A DNA stretch of 56,284 bases. Source: CAYWFU01 sp964457585. GTDB taxonomy: Bacteria > JACRDZ01. Below the pieces are notes generated by a model that ran no database searches, had not been told where the DNA came from, and saw nothing but the letters and a program-made list of their open reading frames with translations. The stretch is from positions 1 through 56,284 of the forward strand of contig CAYWFU010000012.1 in the NCBI GenBank assembly GCA_964457585.1, in the 5' to 3' direction. The translations under genes were made by a program, and so were the position numbers. Below are positions 19,150 through 27,867 of this stretch, piece after piece; position 1 is the first letter of the stretch, and each line of letters starts with the position of its first letter.

Positions 19150-19781
19150 TTATTTACTTCATAAAGAGGCAGATCGATCTCTGTTGAGAAATTATATTCT
19201 GCGTTATTTATCGGATCAAATAGAATGAAAGATATTTCAACTAATTGCGGTAGCTTGCCTTTTTCATTTGTATCCCATGATTTTTTCCATTCGTTCCCAT
19301 CATAATATGTAAAATTAAGGTCTTTTATATTTGATGATAATATTTGTTCATATCCTCCTTCATCAATTTTTTCATCAATTGTTCCTGAAGAACGATGAAT
19401 CAATGTGCCATATTTTGTACTTTCACCAAATTTTATATAATAACCTATTTTCATTAAATCGCTTTCCTTTGCTTCAGATTTTAAAGGATTTAATGTACAT
19501 ACAAAACTTAGTGCATCATTATTATTTTCGCCCTGCATACCATCTTCACCCTTAAAACGTATATCAACATTTATTCTTGAATTAAAAGCCGAACTTATTT
19601 CTTTTTGCATACGATTCAGAATGGCTTTAGCTTCCTGATACATTTCAATACGCACTCTATTTTTTTCAATAGATTGCGAGATACTGTTGAAAGTGGAATA
19701 TATAATAAAGACTACAATACCTATTATGGTACTTGCAATTAAAACTTCTATTAAAGTAAATCCATTATTTGTTTGTTTCAT
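19146..19781 (-). CDS. gspJ: Type II secretion minor pseudopilin GspJ
   Basis: 211 residues with a classic prepilin peptidase site (NNGFTLIEVLIASTIIGIVVFII): Gly before Phe, Glu at +5, then a 20-residue hydrophobic helix. The beta-rich C-terminal part contains LLSSNIKDLNFTYYDG and LPQLVEISFILFD, which match the GspJ ending (VKALRF.YYD, LP..V.I.L). It forms the tip trimer with GspI and GspK. The start lies 2 bases after the gspI stop, consistent with coupling. The stop codon now lies inside the arm of the hairpin element at 19071-19149. Confidence 0.9.
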   Translation of the reverse strand: MKQTNNGFTLIEVLIASTIIGIVVFIIYSTFNSISQSIEKNRVRIEMYQEAKAILNRMQKEISSAFNSRINVDIRFKGEDGMQGENNNDALSFVCTLNPLKSEAKESDLMKIGYYIKFGESTKYGTLIHRSSGTIDEKIDEGGYEQILSSNIKDLNFTYYDGNEWKKSWDTNEKGKLPQLVEISFILFDPINNAEYNFSTEIDLPLYEVNK

Positions 19782-19783
19782 TT

Positions 19784-20134
19784 TTATCTGGCTTTATACA
19801 TTATAATTTTGTTAGTTTCACCATCAGGTGCGACAACAGATATTTCAACTTTATGCACTCCGTCAATACCAAAATTACTTACATTCTCAATCCATTTATA
19901 TCCGGGATAATCTGTAAATTCACCGGTTTTCTGTCCAATTTCAGGGTATCTTGCTATACCTAATTCACTCATTCGTCTTTTTGTTAAAAACAAAAGTTTG
20001 GTTAATGTATTTGAACGATTAAGCATATAGAGATTAAAAACATTTAATTCTAAAAATCCGACTAAAACAATAGATATTAAACTGATAGCAATAAGAACTT
20101 CAAGTAGTGTAAATCCTTTGCTATTATTTAACAT
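19784..20134 (-). CDS. gspI: Type II secretion minor pseudopilin GspI
   Basis: 116 residues. Prepilin signal SKGFTLLEVLIAISLISIVLVGFL with Glu at +5. The short globular domain carries LTKRRMSELGI and the terminal beta strands KVEISVVAPDGE, as in GspI, the initiator of the pseudopilus tip complex. It is placed between gspH and gspJ, 4 and 2 bases from them. Confidence 0.85.
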   Translation of the reverse strand: MLNNSKGFTLLEVLIAISLISIVLVGFLELNVFNLYMLNRSNTLTKLLFLTKRRMSELGIARYPEIGQKTGEFTDYPGYKWIENVSNFGIDGVHKVEISVVAPDGETNKIIMYKAR

Positions 20135-20138
20135 ATTC

Positions 20139-20642
20139 TTATTCCCTTTTTACATATTTATCAAAAATTGTAACTTTTCCTGTAATAGAATTGGTTAATA
20201 ATGAATAGTAGCTATTTTTTCCGTCACTTAAATGTATTGTAACGCCATCCATAATACCAATTGAAGTAAATTTTATTTCTCCATCCCCGGAATTAATAAT
20301 TAAATTTTGAGGGCTGGAGATAATATCGTGGAAAAATACACCATCAGGGAGTAAAATTTTGCTTTTTTCCGGTACCCATTCTCCTTCAGAATATTTTAAT
20401 ATTGAATAACTATTTTTGTCATTAAGATCCAGTACTATTTTATAAGATACTTTTTTAAATACCGACTGAGTGAAATAGTAATTTATTTCACCGGCAAATT
20501 TACGTGCGAAGGTTCGTAAATTTAAAATCCCCAGTGAATTAATACGCGGAAGAACAAGAGATGAAAGAATCGCTATTATTAAAATTGTCATTAAAAGTTC
20601 AATTAGTGTAAGCCCTGTTTCCTTTTTTAATGTTATCTCCAT
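20139..20642 (-). CDS. gspH: Type II secretion pseudopilin GspH-like
   Basis: 167 residues. Prepilin signal ETGLTLIELLMTILIIAILSSLVLPRI, then a domain with the GspH/FimT features ARKFAGEINYYFTQSVFKKVSYKIVLDL and VTIHLSDGKNSYYSLLTNSITGKV. The start ATG overlaps the gspG stop by one base (TAATG), so the two are translationally coupled. GspH connects the tip complex to the GspG shaft. Confidence 0.85.
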   Translation of the reverse strand: MEITLKKETGLTLIELLMTILIIAILSSLVLPRINSLGILNLRTFARKFAGEINYYFTQSVFKKVSYKIVLDLNDKNSYSILKYSEGEWVPEKSKILLPDGVFFHDIISSPQNLIINSGDGEIKFTSIGIMDGVTIHLSDGKNSYYSLLTNSITGKVTIFDKYVKRE

Positions 20643-21094
20643 TATTCTGTACTCCAGCTATTAATATCTTTATTGTCACCTTCGCCGCCTTCCTGTCCAT
20701 CTTTCCCATAGCTTAAAATATCATAATCAGGACTATGTACACCAGGTGAAACGTATATATATGGATTGCCCCATGGATCTTTTGGTATTTCTTTTTTACC
20801 CAGATATCCTCCTTCTTTCCAGTTATTCGGGAGTTCTCCTGTAGTTGGTGCTTCAACTAATGCCTGCAGTCCCTGTTCAGTAGCAGGATATACACCATTA
20901 TCTAATTTATACATCTGAAGTGTTTGTTCAAATATTCCAATTTGCGCACGCGCGGCAGCACGTTTGGCTTTTTCAGGGCTTTCCATAAAACGTGGTAAAA
21001 CAATCGCTGAAATAATACCAATAATAACCAATACAACAATTAATTCAATTAAAGTCACACCTGATTCATCATTAAGTAATTTTTTTTTCTGCAC
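20642..21094 (-). CDS. gspG: Type II secretion major pseudopilin GspG
   Basis: 150 residues starting from GTG at 21094, preceded by ribosome site GGAGGT; an upstream ATG at 21124 would place that site inside the gene. Prepilin cleavage is at ESG^VTLIELIVVLVIIG. The rest has all GspG hallmarks: YKLDNGVYPATEQGLQALV, GGYLGKKEIPKDPWGNPYIY and SYGKDGQEGGEG before the C-terminus, including the calcium-site region. GspG polymerises into the pseudopilus that drives substrates through the GspD channel. An inverted-repeat element of about 110 bp separates it from gspF, so expression relative to gspF may be altered. Confidence 0.95.
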   Translation of the reverse strand: MQKKKLLNDESGVTLIELIVVLVIIGIISAIVLPRFMESPEKAKRAAARAQIGIFEQTLQMYKLDNGVYPATEQGLQALVEAPTTGELPNNWKEGGYLGKKEIPKDPWGNPYIYVSPGVHSPDYDILSYGKDGQEGGEGDNKDINSWSTE

Positions 21095-21116
21095 TTTTTC
21101 ACCTCCTTCTAAATTT

Positions 21117-21227
21117 ATAAGCATTCAGCCATCAGCTTTCAGCATTCAGCTTTTGTATAAAAGATATAAGCATGCGCTTTATTTCTTTCTTTAAGCTGAG
21201 AGCTGATTGCTGACAGCTGAATGCTTA
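21117..21227. repeat. Inverted-repeat element between gspF and gspG
   Basis: Ends TAAGCATTCAGC and GCTGAATGCTTA, with arms made of degenerate words such as ATCAGCT, TCAGCAT and CTGACAGC. Imperfect hairpin about 110 bp long. No clear target duplication was found. Confidence 0.65.
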
Positions 21228-21234
21228 CCTAATT

Positions 21235-22446
21235 CTAAATTGCTCTGCTTAAATCAAAAATTGGCAGTAAAATAGCTAAAATTATAAATCCAACAATAGC
21301 ACCCATGACTACAATCATAAAAGGTTCTAAAAAAGAAGTTAAGGCATTAACATTCATTTCAACTTCATTATCATATGTATCTGCAATTTTAATAAGCATT
21401 TGTTCAAGCTGCCCGCTTTGTTCTCCGACAGCTATCATATGTGTAACCAGCGGCGGAAATAACCCGCTTTGTTTTAATGGCCCTGATATATTATGTCCGG
21501 CAGTTATGCTTTTCCGTGATTTTTGAATTGAAACAGAAATAACTTTATTATCCGTAATATTTTCTGCTATTTCCATTGCATTTAAAATTGGAGTACCGCT
21601 TTGTATAAGCGTTCCAAGAGTACGGCAAAATCTTGCGATAATAATTTCATGAATCAAATCACCAAAAATAGGGAAATTTAATTTTATACTATCTAATGTA
21701 AATCTTCCTTTTTCTGTTTTAAAATATCTCTTTAAAATAATAATTACCGCTCCTATTACCAGAAGTATAGTCCACCAGTATTCTCTTAAAAATTTACTCA
21801 GATCTATTAGTATTTGAGTAATAAGAGGCAAAGAGCGCTGTGTTTCAATAAAAATACTGGTTACTTTTGGAACCACATAAGATAAAAGAAAAAATAACAC
21901 ACCTGATCCAATAACAGCCATAAACATGGGATAATACATTACACTTTGAATTTTATTTTTAAGATGTGCTTGTTTTTCAGTAAAATCAGCTAATCTTGAT
22001 AAAATTATTTCAAGTGTTCCGCTCATTTCTCCAGCATGTACCATATTAATATAAACATTATTAAAAAATTCAGGATGTTCTTTTAATGAATCAGCAAAAG
22101 CTACTCCATGAGTAACTCTTTCCCGAACATTTACTATTACCTTTTTTAAATTTTTATCTTCAATCTGTTCTCCAAGTATAGATAAACATTGCACAAGCGG
22201 CAATCCTGCACCGATTAAAGTTGATAATTGTCTTGTGATTAGCGAAAGTTCACTGGAACCTCTTATTTTAAAAAATCTTTTAAAAGATATTTCAGGAGAA
22301 TCAGTTTTGACAGAAGTCTTTATGCGTGTAATATAGATATTACTTTTTCGTAATTTATTTTTTGCATCTTCATTATTATCTGCTTCAATTATTCCTTGAA
22401 TAGTTTTTCCATTTGTATCAAGCGCTTCATATTCAAAAATAGGCAT
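21235..22446 (-). CDS. gspF: Type II secretion inner-membrane platform protein GspF
   Basis: 403 residues, the family length. N-terminal segment MPIFEYEALDTNGKTIQGIIEADN and two T2SSF cytoplasmic domains (LSLITRQLSTLIGAGLPLVQCL at about 64; ARFCRTLGTLIQSGTPILNAME at about 265). Three membrane helices are visible, near 170-190, 215-240 and 375-398 (MIVVMGAIVGFIILAILLPI). GspF sits under the pseudopilus and couples the GspE ATPase to pilin assembly. No gspE or gspD is present in the window; they may lie elsewhere or be shared with a type IV pilus. Confidence 0.95.
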   Translation of the reverse strand: MPIFEYEALDTNGKTIQGIIEADNNEDAKNKLRKSNIYITRIKTSVKTDSPEISFKRFFKIRGSSELSLITRQLSTLIGAGLPLVQCLSILGEQIEDKNLKKVIVNVRERVTHGVAFADSLKEHPEFFNNVYINMVHAGEMSGTLEIILSRLADFTEKQAHLKNKIQSVMYYPMFMAVIGSGVLFFLLSYVVPKVTSIFIETQRSLPLITQILIDLSKFLREYWWTILLVIGAVIIILKRYFKTEKGRFTLDSIKLNFPIFGDLIHEIIIARFCRTLGTLIQSGTPILNAMEIAENITDNKVISVSIQKSRKSITAGHNISGPLKQSGLFPPLVTHMIAVGEQSGQLEQMLIKIADTYDNEVEMNVNALTSFLEPFMIVVMGAIVGFIILAILLPIFDLSRAI

Positions 22447-22457
22447 AGATATTCCTT

Positions 22458-22901
22458 CTAAAAAGATGAATCAAATAAAAAGTATTTTTCTATTTTTAAC
22501 AGTTTTTTTTCACCTATTCCTTTGATATCCAATAAATCTTTAATATTATTAAATTTTTTTATTTTTCTCATTTTTATAATTTCTTGAGCTATTTTTTCAC
22601 CAATATGGGGAACCGCAACTAATTCATCAAAATTTGCCGAATTTATATTTATTTTTTTTAATGCATTTATTCCTTTTTTTCTTTCTTTATAAAGATTTTT
22701 TTTCGAAGTATCAAATTTTTTATCAGTACTAATAGGAATTTTAGAATTAATAATTATTGAACTGGAATCAAATTCTTTAAGAGAAAGAAAATCATAAAAG
22801 GCAGGAAAACTTTTTTTTAAGAATAGAATAAATATTCCGGAAGATAATATTAATATAAGGAAAACAAATATTCGTTTTTCCTGCTGAGTGAAAAAAGCCA
22901 A
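22458..22901 (-). CDS. ComEA-like membrane-anchored helix-hairpin-helix protein
   Basis: 147 residues. One N-terminal membrane helix (about 10-28), a charged linker, then a double helix-hairpin-helix ComEA-type domain (ININSANFDELVAVPHIGEK, DLLDIKGIGEKKL). Such proteins bind double-stranded DNA at the outer face of the membrane during uptake. The start is TTG, 2 bases after the upstream stop, with an AGAGGT ribosome site 8 bases away. Its position directly upstream of gspF hints at a shared pilus-like machine for DNA uptake (inference). Confidence 0.75.
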   Translation of the reverse strand: MAFFTQQEKRIFVFLILILSSGIFILFLKKSFPAFYDFLSLKEFDSSSIIINSKIPISTDKKFDTSKKNLYKERKKGINALKKININSANFDELVAVPHIGEKIAQEIIKMRKIKKFNNIKDLLDIKGIGEKKLLKIEKYFLFDSSF

Positions 22902-22903
22902 AA

Positions 22904-23848
22904 TTAAGACCTCTTAACGTCTTCAAGAATTTTTTTAAAAATTTCTTTGACAGGTAATATATCTTTTATTTTATATACATATTCTCCAGAAAAAACAACA
23001 CCATTTTCAATAATTCCAAGTCTTGAATTATCAAGTGCTTTTAAAATGCAATATTCTCCAGAACAATGTTTAAGACAGTTATCACAATCTATAGGAGGCG
23101 GAGCATCACCGTGCATTAGTTTTTCTGAGAATTCATTTCTAATTGCTCTCCCCGGTAAACCAACAGGGCTTTTAATGATAACAATATCTTCTTTCCTTGC
23201 ATGTATATACATTTCTTTAAATTTTTGAGAAACTTCACATTCTTCGCTGACAACAAATCTTGTTGCCATCTGAACGCCGCTTACACCCAGTTTAAACATT
23301 TCTGCCACATCTTTTCCGTCAACAATCCCGCCTGCTGCGATAACAGGAATTTTTATTACCTGAACAATTTCAGGAATCAGTTTTTTTATGGAAATATCTG
23401 TCCCTAGATGACCGCCGGCTTCTTTTCCTTCAACTACAATCGCAGAAGCGCCAAGAAATTCAGCTATTTTTGCCAATCTTAATGAAGAAACAATAGGTAC
23501 AACAGGGATCCCGCTTTCTTTACCCAGATGAAAAAGATCTTTTGAAAAACCAGCACCAGCAATTATAAGGTCAATTTTTTCTTCAATAGCTATCTTGACC
23601 ATTTTAATAAAATTAGCCAATGCTACCATTATATTTACACCAACAATTCCCTTTGTTAATGATTTAGCTTTTCTTATCTGTTCCCTTAATTCTTCCAAGC
23701 CCATTCCTGATGCGCCAATAATTCCTATTCCGCCTTCATTGGCAACAGCAGCTACAAGTGGAGCCGTAGATACTCTGACAGCCATCCCTCCCTGTATTAT
23801 TGGAATTGGAGCGACTAAATTTCCTATTCTTAATTCTGGTAATTGCAT
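22904..23848 (-). CDS. FabK/nitronate monooxygenase family FMN protein
   Basis: 314 residues, TIM-barrel flavoprotein. Motifs: IQGGMAVRVSTAPLVAAVANEGG, IVVEGKEAGGHLG, AAGGIVDGKDVAEMFKLGVSGVQMATRF (FMN phosphate loop). The C-terminus carries CDNCLKHCSGEYCI, a Cys-rich stretch common in one subfamily. Members are enoyl-ACP reductase II (FabK) or 2-nitropropane dioxygenase-like enzymes; sequence alone does not separate them. Ribosome site AAAGGAAAG precedes the ATG. The ComEA-like gene starts 2 bases after it. Confidence 0.8.
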   Translation of the reverse strand: MQLPELRIGNLVAPIPIIQGGMAVRVSTAPLVAAVANEGGIGIIGASGMGLEELREQIRKAKSLTKGIVGVNIMVALANFIKMVKIAIEEKIDLIIAGAGFSKDLFHLGKESGIPVVPIVSSLRLAKIAEFLGASAIVVEGKEAGGHLGTDISIKKLIPEIVQVIKIPVIAAGGIVDGKDVAEMFKLGVSGVQMATRFVVSEECEVSQKFKEMYIHARKEDIVIIKSPVGLPGRAIRNEFSEKLMHGDAPPPIDCDNCLKHCSGEYCILKALDNSRLGIIENGVVFSGEYVYKIKDILPVKEIFKKILEDVKRS

Positions 23849-23915
23849 ATTTTGGTCTTTCCTTTTATTAGATGAGTTTTGAACAATTTCACTGAGTATA
23901 TCTCTTATTATCCAG

Positions 23916-24824
23916 TCATGTCAAGTTTTTTAAAACTATTCCTTCAAGAAGCTCACTCTCACTTACAATTACTTTGTCGAAATCCAAATTTTTCATTATT
24001 ATAAAACAAATAAGCGAACCGGCTAAAATAACATCACTTCTTTTTAGATGAATACCTTTCATTTCTCTTATCTGTTCAAGTGTGCTGATTTTTAATTTTT
24101 CATGCAAATTTTTTATTTTATCATAAGTCAGAATATATTTATGCACTTTGCTGGGATTATATGGGACAAGTTCCATATCCATAGCTGCCAAAGAAGTAAC
24201 TGTCCCCGCAACTCCAATAAGTGTTTTTCCTTGAACATTTAATTTTTTAAAAACATTATTCAGCGAATGCTCGATTTCATTGTACATATCTAAATAACAA
24301 TTATTGCTAATTGGATAATCTTTTACAAATCGTTCAGTTATTCTGACGCTGCCAATATTTATACTGAATACTTGTAATTCATTATTTGTTTCTGTAATAA
24401 ATTCTGTACTTCCACCGCCAATATCAAATACTAAAAGATTAGATATTGGGAAAGCGGATTTTACACCTAAGAAAGTCAGGAATGCCTCTTCATTGCCGCT
24501 AACAGTTTTAAATTCCCATCCAAGTTCTTCTTTGAATTGTTCTAAAAAAACATCACGATTTTGAGCGTCTCTTACCGCGCTTGTGGCAATTATATCAACA
24601 TCAGCTATATTATATGAATTAAGTATCTTTTTGTATTCTATAAGCTGATTTATACATCTTTTTATTGCATCAGAAGCAAGATTTTTAGATTTATCTACAC
24701 CTGCTCCTATTCTTACGACATCCACTTTTTTTATTATTGGTTTTACTTCTTTTTTATCAGAGGAAATTTCTGCTATTAATAAACGCACAGAATTAGTTCC
24801 AATATCAATAGAAGCTTTTAACAT
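23916..24824 (-). CDS. Ppx/GppA family exopolyphosphatase
   Basis: 302 residues, the single catalytic ASKHA module without the C-terminal HD-like domain of E. coli Ppx. Motifs: DIGTNSVRLLIAE (phosphate 1), ATSAVRDAQNRD, LLVFDIGGGSTEFI (phosphate 2), GVAGTVTSLAAM. It hydrolyses terminal phosphate from polyphosphate or pppGpp; the short form cannot be assigned further. GGAAACC precedes the ATG. It heads the minus-strand run that leads into the gsp genes, with a 67-base gap to the next gene. Confidence 0.85.
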   Translation of the reverse strand: MLKASIDIGTNSVRLLIAEISSDKKEVKPIIKKVDVVRIGAGVDKSKNLASDAIKRCINQLIEYKKILNSYNIADVDIIATSAVRDAQNRDVFLEQFKEELGWEFKTVSGNEEAFLTFLGVKSAFPISNLLVFDIGGGSTEFITETNNELQVFSINIGSVRITERFVKDYPISNNCYLDMYNEIEHSLNNVFKKLNVQGKTLIGVAGTVTSLAAMDMELVPYNPSKVHKYILTYDKIKNLHEKLKISTLEQIREMKGIHLKRSDVILAGSLICFIIMKNLDFDKVIVSESELLEGIVLKNLT

Positions 24825-24864
24825 AAGGTTTCCTTAATTTAAACGGAGGTATTGATGGAGAGAA

Positions 24865-25056
24865 TTACCAATCCAATTCATTAATAAGTATTTTTGCTAA
24901 AATTTCAATTTCAGTTTTACTTTTTAAATATTTTCCTGAAGAAATTTTCCTTTTTATTTTATATATTTTTTCATTGTCAGTTTGTTGTAATATGGTTTTT
25001 ACCATATTGGTGTATTCTTTTATTTGATTAAATTCAAGATATTTTTCTTTATTCAT
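24865..25056 (-). CDS. Small FlgM-like protein (possible anti-sigma-28 factor)
   Basis: 63 residues from the ATG at 25056; an upstream TTG would give a longer form. The second half, KIYKIKRKISSGKYLKSK...ILAKILINEL, follows the FlgM C-terminal pattern (VxxIKxAIxxGxYxVDxxxIAxxLLxEL), which binds and inhibits FliA. The D in the VD position is replaced by KS. No flagellar gene is in the window, so the role is uncertain. There is no strong ribosome site. Confidence 0.4.
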   Translation of the reverse strand: MNKEKYLEFNQIKEYTNMVKTILQQTDNEKIYKIKRKISSGKYLKSKTEIEILAKILINELDW

Positions 25057-25218
25057 ATTTTTAATATCGGATAAAAAAAGTAAAAACTTTAACAACTAAA
25101 TTTACAATAAAAGTAATTTTATTTGATTAATTATTTAATAAGTATGATAAATTGCTTAAATATCAATTGGTTATGAAGATTTTGATTTAATAGGTTTGTA
25201 AAAAAAATAATCTCATGT

Positions 25219-25383
25219 TATACTCAGCAAGGTCATAAATTTGCATTTTTGCGCTGGTCTTGGACATCGATAGCTGCGTTGCTCAGGTTCGAAATAGAGC
25301 AAGGCTATTTCTCACCTTTGCGCCTTGCTCTCAATGCCCAATCCTCACCGAAAAAATGCGAATTTATGACCTTGCTAAGTATA
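25219..25383. mobile_element. MITE-like element, GC-richer than its surroundings
   Basis: Terminal inverted repeats of about 33 bp with two mismatches (TATACTCAGCAAGGTCATAA at the left end, its near-complement at the right). The interior is visibly GC-richer (about half G+C) and contains a further inverted repeat around GAGCAAGG/CCTTGCTC. No coding capacity for a transposase. It lies directly upstream of proB and creates a spurious in-frame 5' extension of that gene. Confidence 0.7.
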
Positions 25384-25413
25384 GAATATTTAATCTTATA
25401 CAAAGGAATAGAA

Positions 25414-26550
25414 ATGCTAAAAAAGGAAAACTATATATCTGGAATGCCTGCTAATAGAATAGTAATAAAAATAGGTACGTCATTATTAATTACATCTGAT
25501 TTCAAACCTGATTTTGAATATTTTAGTAAACTTGCTCAAAGTATTGACATAATAAGAAAAGAAGGTATTGAAGTATTGCTGGTAACATCAGGAGCTATTG
25601 GTGTCGGTATGAGCAAGCTTAATTTGAAAATCAGGCCTAATACAATACCTGATAAGCAAGCAGTAGCAGCAGTAGGGCAGGGGCATTTGATGCATATTTA
25701 TGAAAATGTTTTTAAAAATTACAATATACATGTAGCTCAAATTCTGCTTACTCGAGAAGATATGGAAGAAAGGAAAAGATATCTTAATTCAAGAAATACT
25801 TTGTTCGCATTGCTTAAATATGGAGTATTGCCGATTATCAATGAAAATGATACAGTAGCTTTTGATGAAATAAAATTGGGAGAAAATGATAATTTATCTG
25901 CTTTAATAACTAATTTAGTAGAAGCTGATTTTTTAATAATTCTTTCTGATATAGAAGGATTATGCACATCTGATCCAAGACATAATAAAGACGCTAAAAT
26001 AATACCTGTTGTAAAAAAGATTACTCCTGAAATTGAAAATTTAGCAGGATGTTCGGGAACGCAAACCGGAACAGGTGGAATGTATACAAAAATTTTGGCA
26101 GGTAAAAAAGTAACAAATGCAGGAAAAGCAATGATCATTGCTAATGGGAAAAAAGATAATATCTTGACTGATATCATAATGAACTGTAAATTAAACGGAA
26201 CGCTCTTTCTTCCAACGATTGATAAAATGGACAGCAGAAAAAAATGGATTGCTTTTACGCTTTCACCACAAGGTAAAATAATAATTGATAATGGTGCATC
26301 TGATGCAATTTTTTCAAAAGGGAAAAGCCTGCTTCCTTCAGGAATAAAAAAAATAGAAGGGGAATTTCAAATTGGAGATGCAGTTACAATTGTAAATATT
26401 GAAGGTAAAGAAATAGCAAAAGGACTTGTTAATTATAATAACGAAGAAATTGATGTTATAAAAGGTGCAAAAACTAAAGATATAGAAAATTTATTAGGAT
26501 ATAAATATTTTGATGAAGTGGTTCATAGAGATAATATGGTGGTGTTATGA
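25414..26550 (+). CDS. proB: Glutamate 5-kinase
   Basis: 378 residues from the ATG at 25414 with ribosome site AAAGGA. Amino-acid-kinase domain: NRIVIKIGTSLL, LLVTSGAIGVGMSKL, RKRYLNSRNTLFALL, PIINENDTVAFDEIKLGENDNLSA, GTGGMYTKILAGK. The PUA domain (about 290-370: ALLPSG-type LLPSGIKKIEGEFQIGDAV) is present, as in the long bacterial form. It catalyses the first step of proline synthesis and is normally feedback-inhibited by proline. The gene directly follows the element at 25219-25383, which contributes upstream DNA and possibly the promoter. proA lies 51 bases downstream. Confidence 0.95.
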   Translation: MLKKENYISGMPANRIVIKIGTSLLITSDFKPDFEYFSKLAQSIDIIRKEGIEVLLVTSGAIGVGMSKLNLKIRPNTIPDKQAVAAVGQGHLMHIYENVFKNYNIHVAQILLTREDMEERKRYLNSRNTLFALLKYGVLPIINENDTVAFDEIKLGENDNLSALITNLVEADFLIILSDIEGLCTSDPRHNKDAKIIPVVKKITPEIENLAGCSGTQTGTGGMYTKILAGKKVTNAGKAMIIANGKKDNILTDIIMNCKLNGTLFLPTIDKMDSRKKWIAFTLSPQGKIIIDNGASDAIFSKGKSLLPSGIKKIEGEFQIGDAVTIVNIEGKEIAKGLVNYNNEEIDVIKGAKTKDIENLLGYKYFDEVVHRDNMVVL

Positions 26551-26552
26551 AT

Positions 26553-26580
26553 ACTTAAGTTGACTGAGTTTTTCTTGAGT
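26553..26580. repeat. Relic of the ACTCAAGTTGACTGA element
   Basis: Begins ACTTAAGTTGACTGAG and ends CTTGAGT, the two termini of the elements at 28325-28538 and 44683-44864 with the interior gone. It fills most of the proB-proA gap. Confidence 0.6.
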
Positions 26581-26601
26581 AAATAAAATAGGAGCAAATA
26601 T

Positions 26602-27858
26602 ATGAATTATAAGGAAAATCTTATTACTCTTGCAAAAAATGCTGTAGAAAGCAGCCGCATTTTAGCAAATCTATCTACAGATATCAAAAATAAAGCTTTG
26701 ATAGAAATGGCTTCAGGACTGGAAAAAGAAGCTTCTAAAATAATTACAGAAAATAATAAAGATATTGAATTAGCAAACCAAAAAGGATTGGCTAAAGCAT
26801 TAATTGACAGATTGATTTTAAATTCAGCCAGAATAAAAGCTATGGCAGATGGATTGCATGAAATTGCTCTTTTGCCTGACCCTGTTGGTGAAGTATTGTA
26901 TATGAAGAAAAGACCGAATAATTTATTAATTGGCAAAATGAGAGTTCCTTTAGGTGTAATTGGAATTATTTATGAATCAAGACCTAATGTAACCAGCGAT
27001 GCTGCAGGTTTATGCCTTAAAAGCGGTAATGCTGTAATATTAAGGGGCGGGTCAGAAGCAATTAATTCCTGTTTGGCTATTGTAAAGGTATTGCAGGAAA
27101 GTTTAATAAAAACTGGCATCCCAGCATCATGTATTCAAATGATTGATATTACTGACAGGGAAGCAGTTAAAGAACTTCTGAAACTGGATAAATATATTGA
27201 TGTTATTATCCCGCGCGGAGGAGAAAGTCTTATTCGTATGGTAGTTGAAAATTCTACTATTCCGGTTATTAAACATGATAAAGGTGTATGTCATGTGTAT
27301 GTAGAACATGATGCAGACATAGATATGGCAGTTAAAATCGCCTATAATGCAAAAGTGCAAAGACCCGGTGTTTGCAATGCAATGGAAACTTTGCTGGTAC
27401 ATGAGAAAATTGCCGAAAAATTTTTACCTTTAATCAGCGAACAATATAAAAGCGCTAAGGTTGAAATACGCGGTTGCTCCAAAACGCGTAAAATTTTGAA
27501 TAATATTAAAGAAGCAACAAAAGATGATTGGTATACAGAATATCTTGATTTGATTATTTCCATTAAAGTTGTCAGTGGTATAGAGGAAGCTATAAAGCAT
27601 ATAAATAAATATGGGTCAAAGCATTCGGATGCAATAATAACACAAAGTTATAATTTAGGAAGAAAATTTTTGCAGGAAGTAGACTCGGCTGCAGTATATG
27701 TAAATGCATCTACACGATTTACTGATGGCAACCAATTTGGATTAGGTGCTGAAATAGGTATCAGTACTCAAAAATTACATTCACGCGGACCAATGGGGCT
27801 TGAAGATTTAACCTGTACAAAATTTATTATTTTTGGTGATGGACAGATACGAGAATAA
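26602..27858 (+). CDS. proA: Gamma-glutamyl phosphate reductase
   Basis: 418 residues, full length. ALDH-fold enzyme with LGVIGIIYESRPNVTSDAAGLCLKSGNAVILRGGSEA, catalytic Cys in RPGVCNAMETLLVH, and the C-terminal signature STRFTDGNQFGLGAEIGIST. It reduces glutamyl-5-phosphate to the semialdehyde using NADPH. Ribosome site AGGAG lies 9 bases before the ATG. It forms an operon with proB. Confidence 0.97.
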   Translation: MNYKENLITLAKNAVESSRILANLSTDIKNKALIEMASGLEKEASKIITENNKDIELANQKGLAKALIDRLILNSARIKAMADGLHEIALLPDPVGEVLYMKKRPNNLLIGKMRVPLGVIGIIYESRPNVTSDAAGLCLKSGNAVILRGGSEAINSCLAIVKVLQESLIKTGIPASCIQMIDITDREAVKELLKLDKYIDVIIPRGGESLIRMVVENSTIPVIKHDKGVCHVYVEHDADIDMAVKIAYNAKVQRPGVCNAMETLLVHEKIAEKFLPLISEQYKSAKVEIRGCSKTRKILNNIKEATKDDWYTEYLDLIISIKVVSGIEEAIKHINKYGSKHSDAIITQSYNLGRKFLQEVDSAAVYVNASTRFTDGNQFGLGAEIGISTQKLHSRGPMGLEDLTCTKFIIFGDGQIRE

Positions 27859-27867
27859 GAAGATTGA

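Noticed and set aside
25249..25413. N-terminal extension of ProB by 55 codons
   Set aside because: It is encoded by the MITE-like element. The ATG at 25414 has a ribosome site and matches the family N-terminus.
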